A stretch of DNA of 64,000 nt from an uncultured Ruminococcus sp. (GTDB taxonomy: Bacteria; Bacillota; Clostridia; Oscillospirales; Acutalibacteraceae): NCBI GenBank assembly GCA_902767845.1, contig CACXIV010000009.1, positions 1 through 64,000 on the forward strand, in the 5' to 3' direction. Numbering within the stretch: position 1 is the first letter of the stretch; each line of letters opens with the position of its first letter. The notes under the pieces were generated by a model. That model was given only the letters and a program-made list of their open reading frames with translations, had not been told where the DNA came from and did not search any database. The position numbers and the translations under genes are program-made. This document shows, piece by piece, positions 44,987 to 54,200 of this stretch.

Positions 44987-45015
44987 ATTGTACATTGTTT
45001 TGGGTGTTTAGTCAA
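44987..45015 (-). promoter_or_regulatory. Promoter of the DUF1292 gene
   Basis: On the minus strand TTGACT (45015-45010) and TACAAT (44992-44987) are 17 bp apart, 44 bases from the start codon. Confidence 0.72.
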
Positions 45016-45072
45016 GTGTTTTGAGGAGCGAAAAATAAATATATATTTTCACAAAAAGTTTTAAAAAAAGTG

Positions 45073-45101
45073 TTGACATTCAACAAAAAGTGTGATATAG
45101 T
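45073..45101 (+). promoter_or_regulatory. Strong orphan promoter
   Basis: TTGACA (45073-45078) and TATAGT (45096-45101) are 17 bp apart, one mismatch from the full consensus. No gene of normal size follows before the terminator at 45163. Confidence 0.85.
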
Positions 45102-45107
45102 TTAAAC

Positions 45108-45194
45108 AAGATAAATTTAGAGACTTCCTTTCTATGTGCTTGATTACTCCATAAAATTACCTAAAAACCGACGGCTTCCTACCGTCGGTTTTTA
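45108..45194 (+). ncRNA. Putative small RNA of about 87 nt
   Basis: The region between a near-consensus promoter and a strong terminator would give a transcript starting near A45108 and ending in the T tract near 45194. It carries a pyrimidine stretch, CTTCCTTTCT (45124-45133), which could pair with purine-rich ribosome sites. The only start codon opens a six-residue frame with no ribosome site. It could instead be an attenuated leader of the sugar-transferase operon, though that operon has its own promoter downstream. No known family is recognised. Confidence 0.6.
45163..45193 (+). terminator. Terminator of the putative small RNA
   Basis: AAAAACCGACGG pairs perfectly with CCGTCGGTTTTT (12 bp) around a seven-base loop; the T run is part of the stem. 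Confidence 0.92.
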
Positions 45195-45231
45195 CGTTAT
45201 GCCGTAATTTGTTAAGCTTTTGAAATATATA

Positions 45232-45260
45232 TTGAAAACCGCATAAAAATGGGATATAAT
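45232..45260 (+). promoter_or_regulatory. Promoter of the sugar transferase operon
   Basis: TTGAAA (45232-45237) and TATAAT (45255-45260) are 17 bp apart, 32 bases before the start codon. Confidence 0.75.
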
Positions 45261-45291
45261 TAACCCGAATATGATATGATCGGTGAGTTTT

Positions 45292-45972
45292 ATGCGTTCT
45301 TTTGAAAAGCTACCCTCACAATTTAATAACGACAGCGTAAAAAAGTATTACGACATACTTTGCAAAAAGAAGGCTTCGCTTGTTATCAAGCGGATATTCG
45401 ACCTTACGGTCGCCCTGATCGCGCTTGTTTTTTTGCTGATCCCGATCGCCGTGATCGCGCTGATAATCAAGCTCGGATCTCCCGGACCCGTGTTTTTTTT
45501 GCAGAAGCGCGTTACAAAATACGGACGCGTTTTTAACATCATAAAGTTCCGCACCATGGTCGTCAACGCGGAAAGCCTCGGCTCAAGCGTGACTACCGGC
45601 AACGACAGCAGGGTAACTCCGATCGGCAAAACGCTTCGCAAGTTCCGCCTTGACGAGCTTCCGCAGATTTTTAATGTTATCTCGGGTTCTATGTCGTTTG
45701 TCGGCACAAGACCCGAGGTGGAAAAATACGTTGACCGCTACAGCGACGAATATTACGCTACTCTGCTCCTTCCCGCGGGCGTCACCTCGCTGACGTCTAT
45801 AATGTACAAGGACGAGGACAAGCTGCTTTCGGACTCGGCCGATCCGGACGAGGATTACATCAACAAGATCCTTCCGGATAAGATGAAGTACAATCTTGAG
45901 TATACAAAGGATTTCGGGTTCTTTTACGATATAAAGATAATGCTCAGGACCGTCAAGGAAGTTGTTTCTTAA
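45292..45972 (+). CDS. Undecaprenyl-phosphate sugar-1-phosphate transferase
   Basis: The 226-residue bacterial sugar transferase has a membrane helix (about 35-58) followed by the cytoplasmic catalytic segment: GSPGPVFFLQKRVTKYGRVFNIIKFRTM, then LRKFRLDELPQIFNVISGSMSFVGTRPE. These match WcaJ/EpsL-type enzymes that load the first sugar phosphate on undecaprenyl phosphate. ATG 45292 is preferred; GGTGA lies five bases upstream, and GTG 45283 has no ribosome site. The polymerase-like gene follows by 12 bases. Confidence 0.92.
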   Translation: MRSFEKLPSQFNNDSVKKYYDILCKKKASLVIKRIFDLTVALIALVFLLIPIAVIALIIKLGSPGPVFFLQKRVTKYGRVFNIIKFRTMVVNAESLGSSVTTGNDSRVTPIGKTLRKFRLDELPQIFNVISGSMSFVGTRPEVEKYVDRYSDEYYATLLLPAGVTSLTSIMYKDEDKLLSDSADPDEDYINKILPDKMKYNLEYTKDFGFFYDIKIMLRTVKEVVS

Positions 45973-45984
45973 AGGAGTTTTCTG

Positions 45985-47451
45985 ATGACTGCCGTAAAAA
46001 GTTTTTTTGACGATACCTCTCTTTTCAGAAGGATATATATTATCGACCTGTTTTGCTGCATGATATCGTTCGTTCAGGTGTTGGGGTATGTTATGCTGCC
46101 GTTCCTTTTTATCTGGGGACTTAGGCTCGTTTATTTTAACCAGCGCCGCTACAACACATTTTTTAAGATGAGGTTCGGCATCTGGATCGGCGCGTTCATG
46201 GCGTTTTCGCTGCTCGCGATATTGTTCAACTTCACTCTTACAGCGCTGATCAGCGTGATGATGTTCCTGCACGTGTTCATCTGTTTCTTTATTTTTTACG
46301 GGATGCACACCGAGCCGGATTTCAACTTCAAAAAAGAGCTGTACTTTTTGGCTACTTTCATCATCATCGCTACGATGATACTCAATTCCATAGGCTTTTT
46401 CTGTTTGCTGTTCGGCGTTCATTTTGAGTGGAACTTTGAGGATCTGTACTGGATACGCTATCCGCTTTACGAAAACAGATTCACCGGAGTTTTCTTTAAT
46501 CCTAACCTTTTGGGCTTTGTTTCGACTGTCGGGATCGTCTGCTGTCATATTATCCACAAGGACGGTCTGGTCGACGAGATCGGCAAGCCGAAGTTCAACA
46601 GGGTGCTTATGGCCGCAAGCGGCACAACAAACGTATTCGCGCTGATACTATGCGATTCAAACGCCGCGTTCGTGCTTGCTCTCGGGTACGTTCTTCTGTA
46701 TGTCATCTACATGTTCTTTGACGTAAAGCGCAGGATGTCGGTATCTAAATGGATAGCAAAGATATTGACCGTTATCCTTGTCTGCGCGCTGATAGCCGGT
46801 TCGTCAATGGTGTTCAGGACCGTGTTCAAGGCAGGTTTCGCTGTAGTCAACGCAAAGACCAACGCTTTGGTCGACGTTATTTTCCACGATGAGGAGATAA
46901 TTAACGAAATCGAGGAAGAGGAGGAGGACAACAGCGAGGCGACCTTTGAGCATGAGAATAAAAACCTCGACAGCGGCAGGTTCAAAATGTGGAAAGAGTC
47001 CGTCGGACTGTTCAAGATATCCCCGATAATCGGTATCTCTAACGGCAATATCGTTTTTTACAGCGGCGAATATCTAAACGGCGCGCTGAAATACAACTAT
47101 AACAACAACGACCTGCACAACGGCTTTTTGACCATACTTGTGTCTACCGGACTAATTGGCGGCTTGCTGTTCGGAACCTTCGGGTTCAGGATCGCAAAAC
47201 ATTCTTTCCAGCATTTGTACTGGCAGGAAAAGTCATGGCGAAGCGAAGCGTACCCGTGTCTGTTCGCGTTTTTGGGAGCATACCTTGTGTACGCCTGCTT
47301 TGAGAAGGCGCTGCTCTACGATATATCGTTCATGGTTATGTGGTTCTGGCTGTTTATGGGCTACATAAGCTGTTATGTTGTAAAGCTCGAGCCCGATCTT
47401 GAATCTCAGTATCTTTTCAACAGAAAACGTCTTACAAGAACTATGCTTTAA
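45985..47451 (+). CDS. O-antigen ligase/Wzy-like membrane protein
   Basis: The 488-residue protein has about ten to twelve membrane helices. It carries FNPNLLGFVSTVGIVCCH, a family-typical NPN-LG pattern, and a large extracytoplasmic loop (about 290-390) with an acidic run (EEEEEDNSE) and DLHNGFLTILVSTGLIGG, the conserved ligase/polymerase H-N-G motif region. It likely polymerises or ligates the polysaccharide begun by the transferase upstream. No flippase or further glycosyltransferase is adjacent. Confidence 0.82.
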   Translation: MTAVKSFFDDTSLFRRIYIIDLFCCMISFVQVLGYVMLPFLFIWGLRLVYFNQRRYNTFFKMRFGIWIGAFMAFSLLAILFNFTLTALISVMMFLHVFICFFIFYGMHTEPDFNFKKELYFLATFIIIATMILNSIGFFCLLFGVHFEWNFEDLYWIRYPLYENRFTGVFFNPNLLGFVSTVGIVCCHIIHKDGLVDEIGKPKFNRVLMAASGTTNVFALILCDSNAAFVLALGYVLLYVIYMFFDVKRRMSVSKWIAKILTVILVCALIAGSSMVFRTVFKAGFAVVNAKTNALVDVIFHDEEIINEIEEEEEDNSEATFEHENKNLDSGRFKMWKESVGLFKISPIIGISNGNIVFYSGEYLNGALKYNYNNNDLHNGFLTILVSTGLIGGLLFGTFGFRIAKHSFQHLYWQEKSWRSEAYPCLFAFLGAYLVYACFEKALLYDISFMVMWFWLFMGYISCYVVKLEPDLESQYLFNRKRLTRTML

Positions 47452-47454
47452 ATC

Positions 47455-47483
47455 TTGTATATTTTGTAATTATGTTGTATAAT
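47455..47483 (+). promoter_or_regulatory. Promoter overlapping the terminator region
   Basis: TTGTAT (47455-47460) and TATAAT (47478-47483) are 17 bp apart. The hairpin at 47485 starts two bases later, so a transcript from here would begin inside the stem. Confidence 0.5.
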
Positions 47484-47484
47484 A

Positions 47485-47526
47485 AACCATAGGTGTGATC
47501 TTTCGCATCTATGGTTTTATTTTTTG
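47485..47526 (+). terminator. Terminator of the polysaccharide operon
   Basis: AACCATAGGTG pairs with CATCTATGGTT (11 bp, one G-T) around a ten-base loop, followed by TTTTATTTTTT. Confidence 0.88.
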
Positions 47527-47592
47527 TAAACTGATACTGTCGTATCCGCGCTTAAACCGGATATGATATCAAATGGCGATGTCGGTGATAAT

Positions 47593-48075
47593 ATGAGGCT
47601 GTTCTTAAAGCGCGATGTGTCTATGGGAGAATCCGCCTTTGTGATTTTCGACGGTTCGGGCAGGGAAAAGTACCGCGCCGAGGTCGGAAAAACAAAGGTC
47701 GGCGGAAAATTCAATATTGTGATCTCGGACGCGCAGGGCGGCGTTGCCGCAAGGATACGCGAGCTGCCCATCGTCGGGACAAAGACCTTTGTTTTCAAGG
47801 TCGATCGGTCGCACGTGACCTTTGTTATCCTGCCGACCCCGGGCGGACTCAGCTACCGCTTTTACGGCAGCAACTGGTATATCGGCGGCGATTTGGCGAC
47901 AAAGAACTTCGATATCATCGACGTCGACAAAAGCGTCATTCTGAGGCACGTCAGGCACAGTGATTACTGCGAGCTCGATATCGCGCGCGAAAGCGCCGAG
48001 CTGTACTGCGTAGCAGCCTCGGTATGCGCCAATCTAATAAACACAACAGAAAAACTTGCCCCGCTGGCAGTTTGA
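47593..48075 (+). CDS. LURP-one/Tubby-like family protein
   Basis: The 160-residue protein has the bacterial LURP-one pattern: MRLFLKRDV...ESAFVIFDGSGREKYRAEV, GGKFNIVISDAQGG, then KTFVFKVDRSHVTFV. The fold resembles Tubby and phospholipid scramblase; the bacterial function is unknown. ATG 47593 is preferred, with GGTGA upstream; an in-frame start at 47563 lacks one. The Lrp gene follows 13 bases later. Confidence 0.72.
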   Translation: MRLFLKRDVSMGESAFVIFDGSGREKYRAEVGKTKVGGKFNIVISDAQGGVAARIRELPIVGTKTFVFKVDRSHVTFVILPTPGGLSYRFYGSNWYIGGDLATKNFDIIDVDKSVILRHVRHSDYCELDIARESAELYCVAASVCANLINTTEKLAPLAV

Positions 48076-48088
48076 ATGGAGGTAAATC

Positions 48089-48571
48089 ATGGATAAGCTT
48101 TTACAGCTTTTAAGCACAAATTCAAAGTTTTCGACCGCCGAGATCTCGGCGATGCTCGGAGAGCCCGAGGATTACATCAAGGCTCAGATCAAGGAGTACG
48201 AGAGTCAGGGTATAATCAAGGGCTATCAGGCGGTAGTCAACTGGGAAGAGGTAGAGGACAGCTATGTCGAGGCTCTTATCGAGCTAAAGGTTACTCCCAA
48301 AAAGGAGACCGGCTTTGACGACATGGCAAAAATGTGTATGGCGTTCGACGAGGTGGAGTCCGTATTCCTCATGGCGGGCGGATATGATTTCGCTTTGATC
48401 GTAAAGGGGGAGTCGATGCAGGATATCGCCATGTTCGTCGCTAAGAAGCTTTCCACGGTCGACGGTGTGCTGTCCACGGGCACTCACTTTATCATGCGCC
48501 GCTACAAGGACAGGGGAATGAACCTCTTTGACCCGGACGATCAGGCGGACGAGAGGAGTCTTATTCTTTGA
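48089..48571 (+). CDS. Lrp/AsnC-family transcriptional regulator
   Basis: The 160-residue protein has an N-terminal HTH (MDKLLQLLSTNSKFSTAEISAMLGEPEDYI) and a RAM/AsnC ligand domain (YVEALIELKVTPKKETGFDDMA...MAGGYDFALIVKG). These regulators sense amino acids. It is translationally coupled to the aminotransferase downstream, suggesting it controls amino-acid metabolism, including that gene. Confidence 0.92.
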   Translation: MDKLLQLLSTNSKFSTAEISAMLGEPEDYIKAQIKEYESQGIIKGYQAVVNWEEVEDSYVEALIELKVTPKKETGFDDMAKMCMAFDEVESVFLMAGGYDFALIVKGESMQDIAMFVAKKLSTVDGVLSTGTHFIMRRYKDRGMNLFDPDDQADERSLIL

Positions 48572-49755
48572 TGGACTACAGCAAGTATTTGAACCGAAGT
48601 ATTCAGTCGGTCAGTCCGTCGGGAATACGAAGATTTTTTGATATAGCCAACGAGATGGACAACGTCATTTCGCTGAGCATAGGCGAGCCGGATTTCCAGA
48701 CTCCGTGGCATATCCGCGACGAGGGCATCCACTCGCTGATAAAGGGCAAAACATGGTATTCGCCCAACAGGGGCTTTTCGGATCTGCTAAAGGAGATCAC
48801 GCGCTACTACGAGCGCAGGTTCAACCTTACATATTCTCCCTCAGAGCAGACGCTTGTTACCGTAGGCGGCTCCGAGGCTATTGATCTGGCGCTCAGAACG
48901 CTGATAGAGGACGGCGACGAGGTCATCATCCCTCAGCCCTCCTTCGTTTGCTACGAGCCCCTTACCGTGATGGCAGGCGGCGTACCCGTTATCATCAATA
49001 CAAAAAACGAGGATAATTTCCGTCTAAAGGCGGACGATCTCCGCGCGGCGGTCACACCAAAGACAAAGCTTTTGGTGCTGCCGTTCCCCAACAACCCCAC
49101 CGGCGCGATAATGGAGAGGCGCGACCTCGAGGAAATATCCAAGGTAATAATCGAAAACGACCTCATGGTTCTGTCTGACGAGATATACTCCGAGCTGACC
49201 TACGGCGGCAGGAACCATGTTTCCATCGCTTCCGTAGACGGCATGTATGAGCGCACCGTCGTTATAAACGGTTTTTCAAAGTCATACGCCATGACCGGCT
49301 GGAGACTCGGCTACGCGCTCGGACCCTCGCCGATAATCGACCAGATGACAAAGCTCCACCAGTACGGCATAATGTCGTCGCCCACGACCGCTCAGTACGC
49401 CGCAATCGAGGCGCTCAGGCACGGAGACAGGGACGTAAAGAGGATGCGCGACGAGTACGATATGCGCCGCCGTCTTGTGGTCGACAGCTTCAACGACATG
49501 GGACTGTCCTGCTTCGAGCCTCTCGGAGCGTTCTATGTGTTCCCGTGCATCAAGTCGACCGGGCTCAACTCGGAGGATTTCTGCACAAGACTGATAATGG
49601 AAAAGCACGTCGCGGTGGTGCCGGGCACGGCGTTCGGCAAATGCGGCGACGGCTTCGTCAGAGTTTCCTACTCCTACTCGCTGAAGCACCTGAAAATCGC
49701 GCTCGAGCGTATCAGGGAATTTGTAAAGGAGCTTGAAGATGAAAAAAACGGTTAA
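48571..49755 (+). CDS. Class I/II PLP-dependent aminotransferase
   Basis: The 394-residue fold-type I enzyme has NNPTGA for substrate carboxylate binding, SDEIYSELTYGG and the PLP lysine in NGFSKSYAMTGWRLGY (about residue 233). It resembles aromatic/alanine aminotransferases (AlaT, PatA). It may link to the IorAB pathway by making aryl pyruvates, an inference. ATG 48571 overlaps the Lrp stop; TTG 48568 has better spacing to AGGAG and is also possible. Its 3' end overlaps ispE. Confidence 0.92.
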   Translation: MDYSKYLNRSIQSVSPSGIRRFFDIANEMDNVISLSIGEPDFQTPWHIRDEGIHSLIKGKTWYSPNRGFSDLLKEITRYYERRFNLTYSPSEQTLVTVGGSEAIDLALRTLIEDGDEVIIPQPSFVCYEPLTVMAGGVPVIINTKNEDNFRLKADDLRAAVTPKTKLLVLPFPNNPTGAIMERRDLEEISKVIIENDLMVLSDEIYSELTYGGRNHVSIASVDGMYERTVVINGFSKSYAMTGWRLGYALGPSPIIDQMTKLHQYGIMSSPTTAQYAAIEALRHGDRDVKRMRDEYDMRRRLVVDSFNDMGLSCFEPLGAFYVFPCIKSTGLNSEDFCTRLIMEKHVAVVPGTAFGKCGDGFVRVSYSYSLKHLKIALERIREFVKELEDEKNG

Positions 49756-50608
49756 GGCTCCGGCCAAGATCAATCTTACGCTTGAGGTCTTGTCAAAGCG
49801 TCCCGACGGCTATCACGAGCTCGCCACTATAATGCAGGCGGTCTCGCTTTACGATATCATCACCCTTTCCGACAACGACAGCGGAAAAATCACGATTTCC
49901 TGCAATTACGAGGGAGTTCCGTGTGATGAAAAAAATATCTGCTTCAAGGCTGCGGAGAGGTTCTTTGAGTATACAAAGCTCGAGAACAAGGGGCTTCATA
50001 TAGATATCGACAAAACAATCCCGACTCAGGCAGGGCTCGCCGGAGGCAGCAGCGACGGCGCCGCCGTGATCATGGGGCTCAACTCCATGTTCGGCACCAT
50101 GCTAAAGCCTGCGGAGATGAACGCTCTCGGCGAGCGCGTCGGCGCGGACGTTCCGTTCTGTATCGAGGGCGGAACAAAGCTCTGCACGGGTATCGGCACC
50201 GACATCAAAAGGCTGCCGTCCTTCAACTGCTCGGATATAGTTATCTGCAAGCCCGATACGGTCAGCGTTTCGACCGCCGAGGCTTATCAAAAGGTCGACG
50301 CGCTAAAGCCGCACGCGTCGTATACCGACGAGATGATAAAGGCGCTTTTCAGCCGCGACATGTTCATGATCTCAACCACGATATTCAACGATTTTGAGCT
50401 TGCCCTGCAGATCCCCGAGGTAAACGAGATCAAGGGGATAATGCTCAAGAACAAGGCTCGCGGCGCAGGTATGAGCGGATCCGGCTCGGCCGTATTCGCG
50501 TTATTCAGCTCTCCGCGCAGGGCAAAAGCCTGCTGCGAGGCTCTAAAGGAGCGCTATCCGGAGACTTTTTTATGTAAGCCGATAAAAACAGGCTGCACAG
50601 TAGAATAA
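49739..50608 (+). CDS. ispE: 4-diphosphocytidyl-2-C-methyl-D-erythritol kinase
   Basis: The 289-residue GHMP kinase has the KAPAKINLTLEVLSKRPDGYHEL start with the catalytic lysine and PTQAGLAGGSSDGAA, the GHMP ATP loop, and the MSGSGSAVFALF end. It phosphorylates CDP-ME in the MEP pathway, which the IspH fusion finishes. ATG 49739 has AAGGAG seven bases upstream; TTG 49733 is too close. Confidence 0.96.
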   Translation: MKKTVKAPAKINLTLEVLSKRPDGYHELATIMQAVSLYDIITLSDNDSGKITISCNYEGVPCDEKNICFKAAERFFEYTKLENKGLHIDIDKTIPTQAGLAGGSSDGAAVIMGLNSMFGTMLKPAEMNALGERVGADVPFCIEGGTKLCTGIGTDIKRLPSFNCSDIVICKPDTVSVSTAEAYQKVDALKPHASYTDEMIKALFSRDMFMISTTIFNDFELALQIPEVNEIKGIMLKNKARGAGMSGSGSAVFALFSSPRRAKACCEALKERYPETFLCKPIKTGCTVE

Positions 50609-50614
50609 TATTGC

Positions 50615-50653
50615 AAAACCTGTCCATAACCATATACGAAAGGACAGGTTTTT
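50615..50653 (+). terminator. Terminator after ispE whose 3' arm holds the spoIIR ribosome site
   Basis: AAAACCTGTCC pairs with GGACAGGTTTT (11 bp) over a 16-base loop, then T and G. AAGGACAGG, the likely ribosome site of spoIIR, lies in the 3' arm, so a read-through transcript would hide it. Confidence 0.8.
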
Positions 50654-50657
50654 GTTT

Positions 50658-51257
50658 ATGAAGCTTTTTATAAAATCATTGTGTCTGGCGTTTGTACTTA
50701 CGGTGATCTTCTCGCTGATCCCTTTTCAGGCTCAGTGCGAGAACATCTCGCGCGATGTTTTCAGGCTGCATATCCTCGCCGATTCCGACAGCGAATACGA
50801 CCAGAGCGTAAAGCTCAGGGTCAGGGACAGGGTGCTCAAATACTCCGAAGCCCTGTTCAGATCGGCGGCTTCCAAGGAGGAGGCAGAGGAGCTGATAAGG
50901 AGCAATTTAGCCGGTATCGAGTCCGTGGCTCAGGACGAGCTCAACGCTCTCGGCTGCGGCTGCACGGCTAAGGCGGAGCTCAAAAACATGTATTTCTCCA
51001 CACGCCGTTACGATTCCTACACCCTGCCCTCCGGCATGTACGACGCGCTGAGGATAACCATCGGCAGCGGCAGGGGTCACAACTGGTGGTGCGTAATGTA
51101 CCCGTCTATCTGCGTTTCGGCTGCGTCGGAGCAGGATGACAGGGCAAGACAGGCGCTTGACTCAAACGAATACGACATTGTAAAAAACGAGAAATTCACA
51201 TATAAATTCAAGGTGGTCGAGCTTTTTGAAAAGCTCCGCTCCTGCATTGGAGGATAA
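50658..51257 (+). CDS. spoIIR: Stage II sporulation protein R
   Basis: The 199-residue protein has an N-terminal signal/anchor (LFIKSLCLAFVLTVIFSLIPF) and the SpoIIR core: RLHILADSDSEYDQSVKLRVRDRVL, and GHNWWCVMYPSICV near the end. Made in the forespore under sigma-F, it crosses to the intermembrane space and triggers SpoIIGA to process pro-sigma-E. ATG 50658 lies nine bases after the embedded ribosome site. addB starts one base after its stop. Confidence 0.96.
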   Translation: MKLFIKSLCLAFVLTVIFSLIPFQAQCENISRDVFRLHILADSDSEYDQSVKLRVRDRVLKYSEALFRSAASKEEAEELIRSNLAGIESVAQDELNALGCGCTAKAELKNMYFSTRRYDSYTLPSGMYDALRITIGSGRGHNWWCVMYPSICVSAASEQDDRARQALDSNEYDIVKNEKFTYKFKVVELFEKLRSCIGG

Positions 51258-51258
51258 T

Positions 51259-54200
51259 ATGCTTCAATTTATCTTGGGAAGAAGCGGTTTCGGAAAAACC
51301 TCGTATATCTACAGCAAAATAAAGGAAAAGGTAATATCGGGCGGCGATAAAATAATAATGCTCGTTCCCGACCAAAGCACGTTTGAAACCGAAAAATCGC
51401 TGTTTGAGCTTTTGGGCGCGAAAAACTCGGGAAGCGTCAGCGTGTTCGGATTTCTCAGCCTTTGCAGAGCCGTTTTTGAGCGGACAGCCAATATCCCCAA
51501 GAACGTGATCGACGACGGCACAAGGGCGGTGATAATGAGCATAACGCTCGAGCAGCTTTCGGGCAAACTCACGCTTTTGAGCGAGGAGAAGAACAAGGGC
51601 ATTTCGGATTTGATGATCTCGACCCTAAAGGAGTGCAAAAAGAGCGGAGTTACCTCTGACATGCTGCGCGCCGCGGCTGAGAATATCGGCGACAACACCG
51701 TAAAAACAAAGCTTATCGAGACCGCTCTGGTGCTCGACAGCTTTGACGCTATTGTTTCGCAGAGCTATATCGACCCTCTCGACGACCTTGACAGGGTGTA
51801 TAATATTCTTTTAGAGAATAATGAACTGTTCAGCGGATATACGATATATATAGACTCATTCAGCGGCTTCACCGCGCAGCAGCTAAAGCTCGTCAGGCTG
51901 TTGATGAACCGCTGCGAAAACACATATATCGCGCTCACCCTCGATCCCGACCTCGCTCAAAACGAGGATGTTTTCGCCACCTGCGGCGAGACCTACAGAA
52001 GGCTTAAATCAATAGCGAACAGGGATTTTATCAGGATAGCCTCTCCCGTCAAGCTCACCGAATGTACTCGCTTCAAAAACGACGAGCTAAAAACCCTCGA
52101 GGCGTTCGCGTTCAGAAGCCGCAAGCCGGGGAATCCCTTTTCGGGTCAGCCGAAAAACGTTTCCGTATATCAGGCGTCCGACCGATACGACGAATGTGAG
52201 TACATAGCGAGGCGAATTAAGCGCCTCATTATCGACGAGGGCTGTCTGTATTCCGATATCTCGGTGATCTGCCACGAAACCGACAATTACAGCGGCATCC
52301 TCGACGTTGTCTTTGAAAAGTACGATATTCCGTATTTTATGGACGTGCGCAAGGACGCCGACGTCAAGCCCGTCATCAGGCTCGTAAATTCTATATTCAG
52401 AATGATACTCGACAACCTCGAGCGCGAGGACGTGCTGTCGCTGCTGAAAACCGGACTCACCCAATGCTCTCCGGAGGATATCAGCGAGTTTGAGGGCTAC
52501 GTTTACATCTGGAACGTCAACAATTCCGCGTTCAAAAAGCCGTTCACTCAATATCCGCGCGGCTTTGCCGAAAGCCTGACAAAGTCCGACGAAAGCGCGC
52601 TGGCTACCGCGGAGAGAGTCAGAAGCGCGGTGATCGAGCCGGTATTAAGATTCAAAAAGGATATAAAAGACAAAACGGGACTTGAGATCTCGACCATGCT
52701 GTATTCGCTTATGGAGGACATGGGCGTGCCCGGGGAGCTGAAAAGGATGTACGACGAGTTCGCCGAGGCGGACGATCCCGAGTACGCCGAGGAGCAGATC
52801 AGGATATGGGAGCTCCTTATGGACGCGCTCGACAAGACCGTGGCGGTAATAGGAGAGACAAGGCTGTCCGCCAAGCGCTACTACGAGCTGCTGTCAAAGC
52901 AGATCCGCTCGCTCGATTTTGCCGAGATACCGCGCATGCTCGACTGCGTCACCGTCACCACGGCGCAGAGGGTGCGTATCTCATCCCACAAGACGGCGTT
53001 CGTTATCGGCTGCAACGACGGCGTTTTTCCCGCCGCTCCGAAAAGCTCAGGGCTTTTCTCGGCTTACGAGCAAAAGCTCCTCGCGCTCAACGACCTTGAT
53101 TTTGTCGAGGATTATTCCGACGTCGCAAACCTCGAGACCTACATGGCTTACTGCTGCGTGACCTCCGTGTCGGACAGGCTGTTCGTCAGCTATCCGACCG
53201 TGGATCTAAAGGGCGAAAAATTCAAGCCTTCGCAGATCGTCGCCGAGGTGTCCGAGGCTTTCCCGGATATCCGCATACTCGACAAGACCGATTTCGAGTT
53301 TTCCCGCGAGGATACGATGCTCGCAAAAAAGCCGGCCTTTGAGGAATACGCCCGTTCGCTGTTCTCCGGAAGGGAACTTTCCGGTCTGCGCAAGTTCTTC
53401 GAGAACGACTCCGAATACAAACCAAAGGCGGAGGCGGTGCGCCGCGCCGTACAAAAAGCTCCGTTTGTGCTTGAAAACAGTAAAAACGCGGAAAAGCTGT
53501 TCGGCGACAGCCTGAATATCTCCGCTTCACAGATAGAAAAATTCAGCAATTGTCCGTTCTCCTACTTCTGCAACTACGGCCTGCGTATCCGCAAGCGCTA
53601 CAAAGCAGAGATAAACGCCATGGAGTACGGCACCCTCGTCCACTACATACTCGAGCTGTTTTTCGATAAATATGAAAAATCTCAGTACAGCTCCATGACC
53701 GACAGCGAGATCGAGTCGTTCATCAACGACGCGCTCTCGGATTACCTCGCTGGCTACTTCGGCGGCGAAGAGGGCAAAACGGGGGCGTTCCTGTTTGAAT
53801 TGAAGGTGCTCAGCGGCAACGTGCTCGTCCTGCTCAGGCACATAATCGAGGAGCTGTCACAGAGCGATTTTGACGTCAGCGACTGCGAGCTCGATATCTC
53901 CGGGGAAATTCCGGCATACACGGTAAGGCTCAAAAACGGCAGGACGGTCTCGATCCGCGGCAGCGTGGACAGGGTCGACGTCATGGAAAAGGACGGATCA
54001 AAATACCTGCGCGTCGTAGATTACAAAACGGGTCCCAAGGATTTCAAGCTCAGCGACGTGCTGTACGGAGTGAACCTCCAAATGCTTATCTACCTGCGTT
54101 CGATCGGCGTCACCGGCACGCAAAAATACGGTGAGATCGTGCCTTCGGGAGTGCTGTACATGCCTGCGGCGGTCACGCCGGTGATCGCCGACAATCTCAG

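Noticed and set aside
45134..45154. Six-residue leader peptide inside the putative small RNA
   Set aside because: The ATG is preceded by a pyrimidine run, the opposite of a ribosome site, and the peptide has no runs of one amino acid to suggest attenuation.
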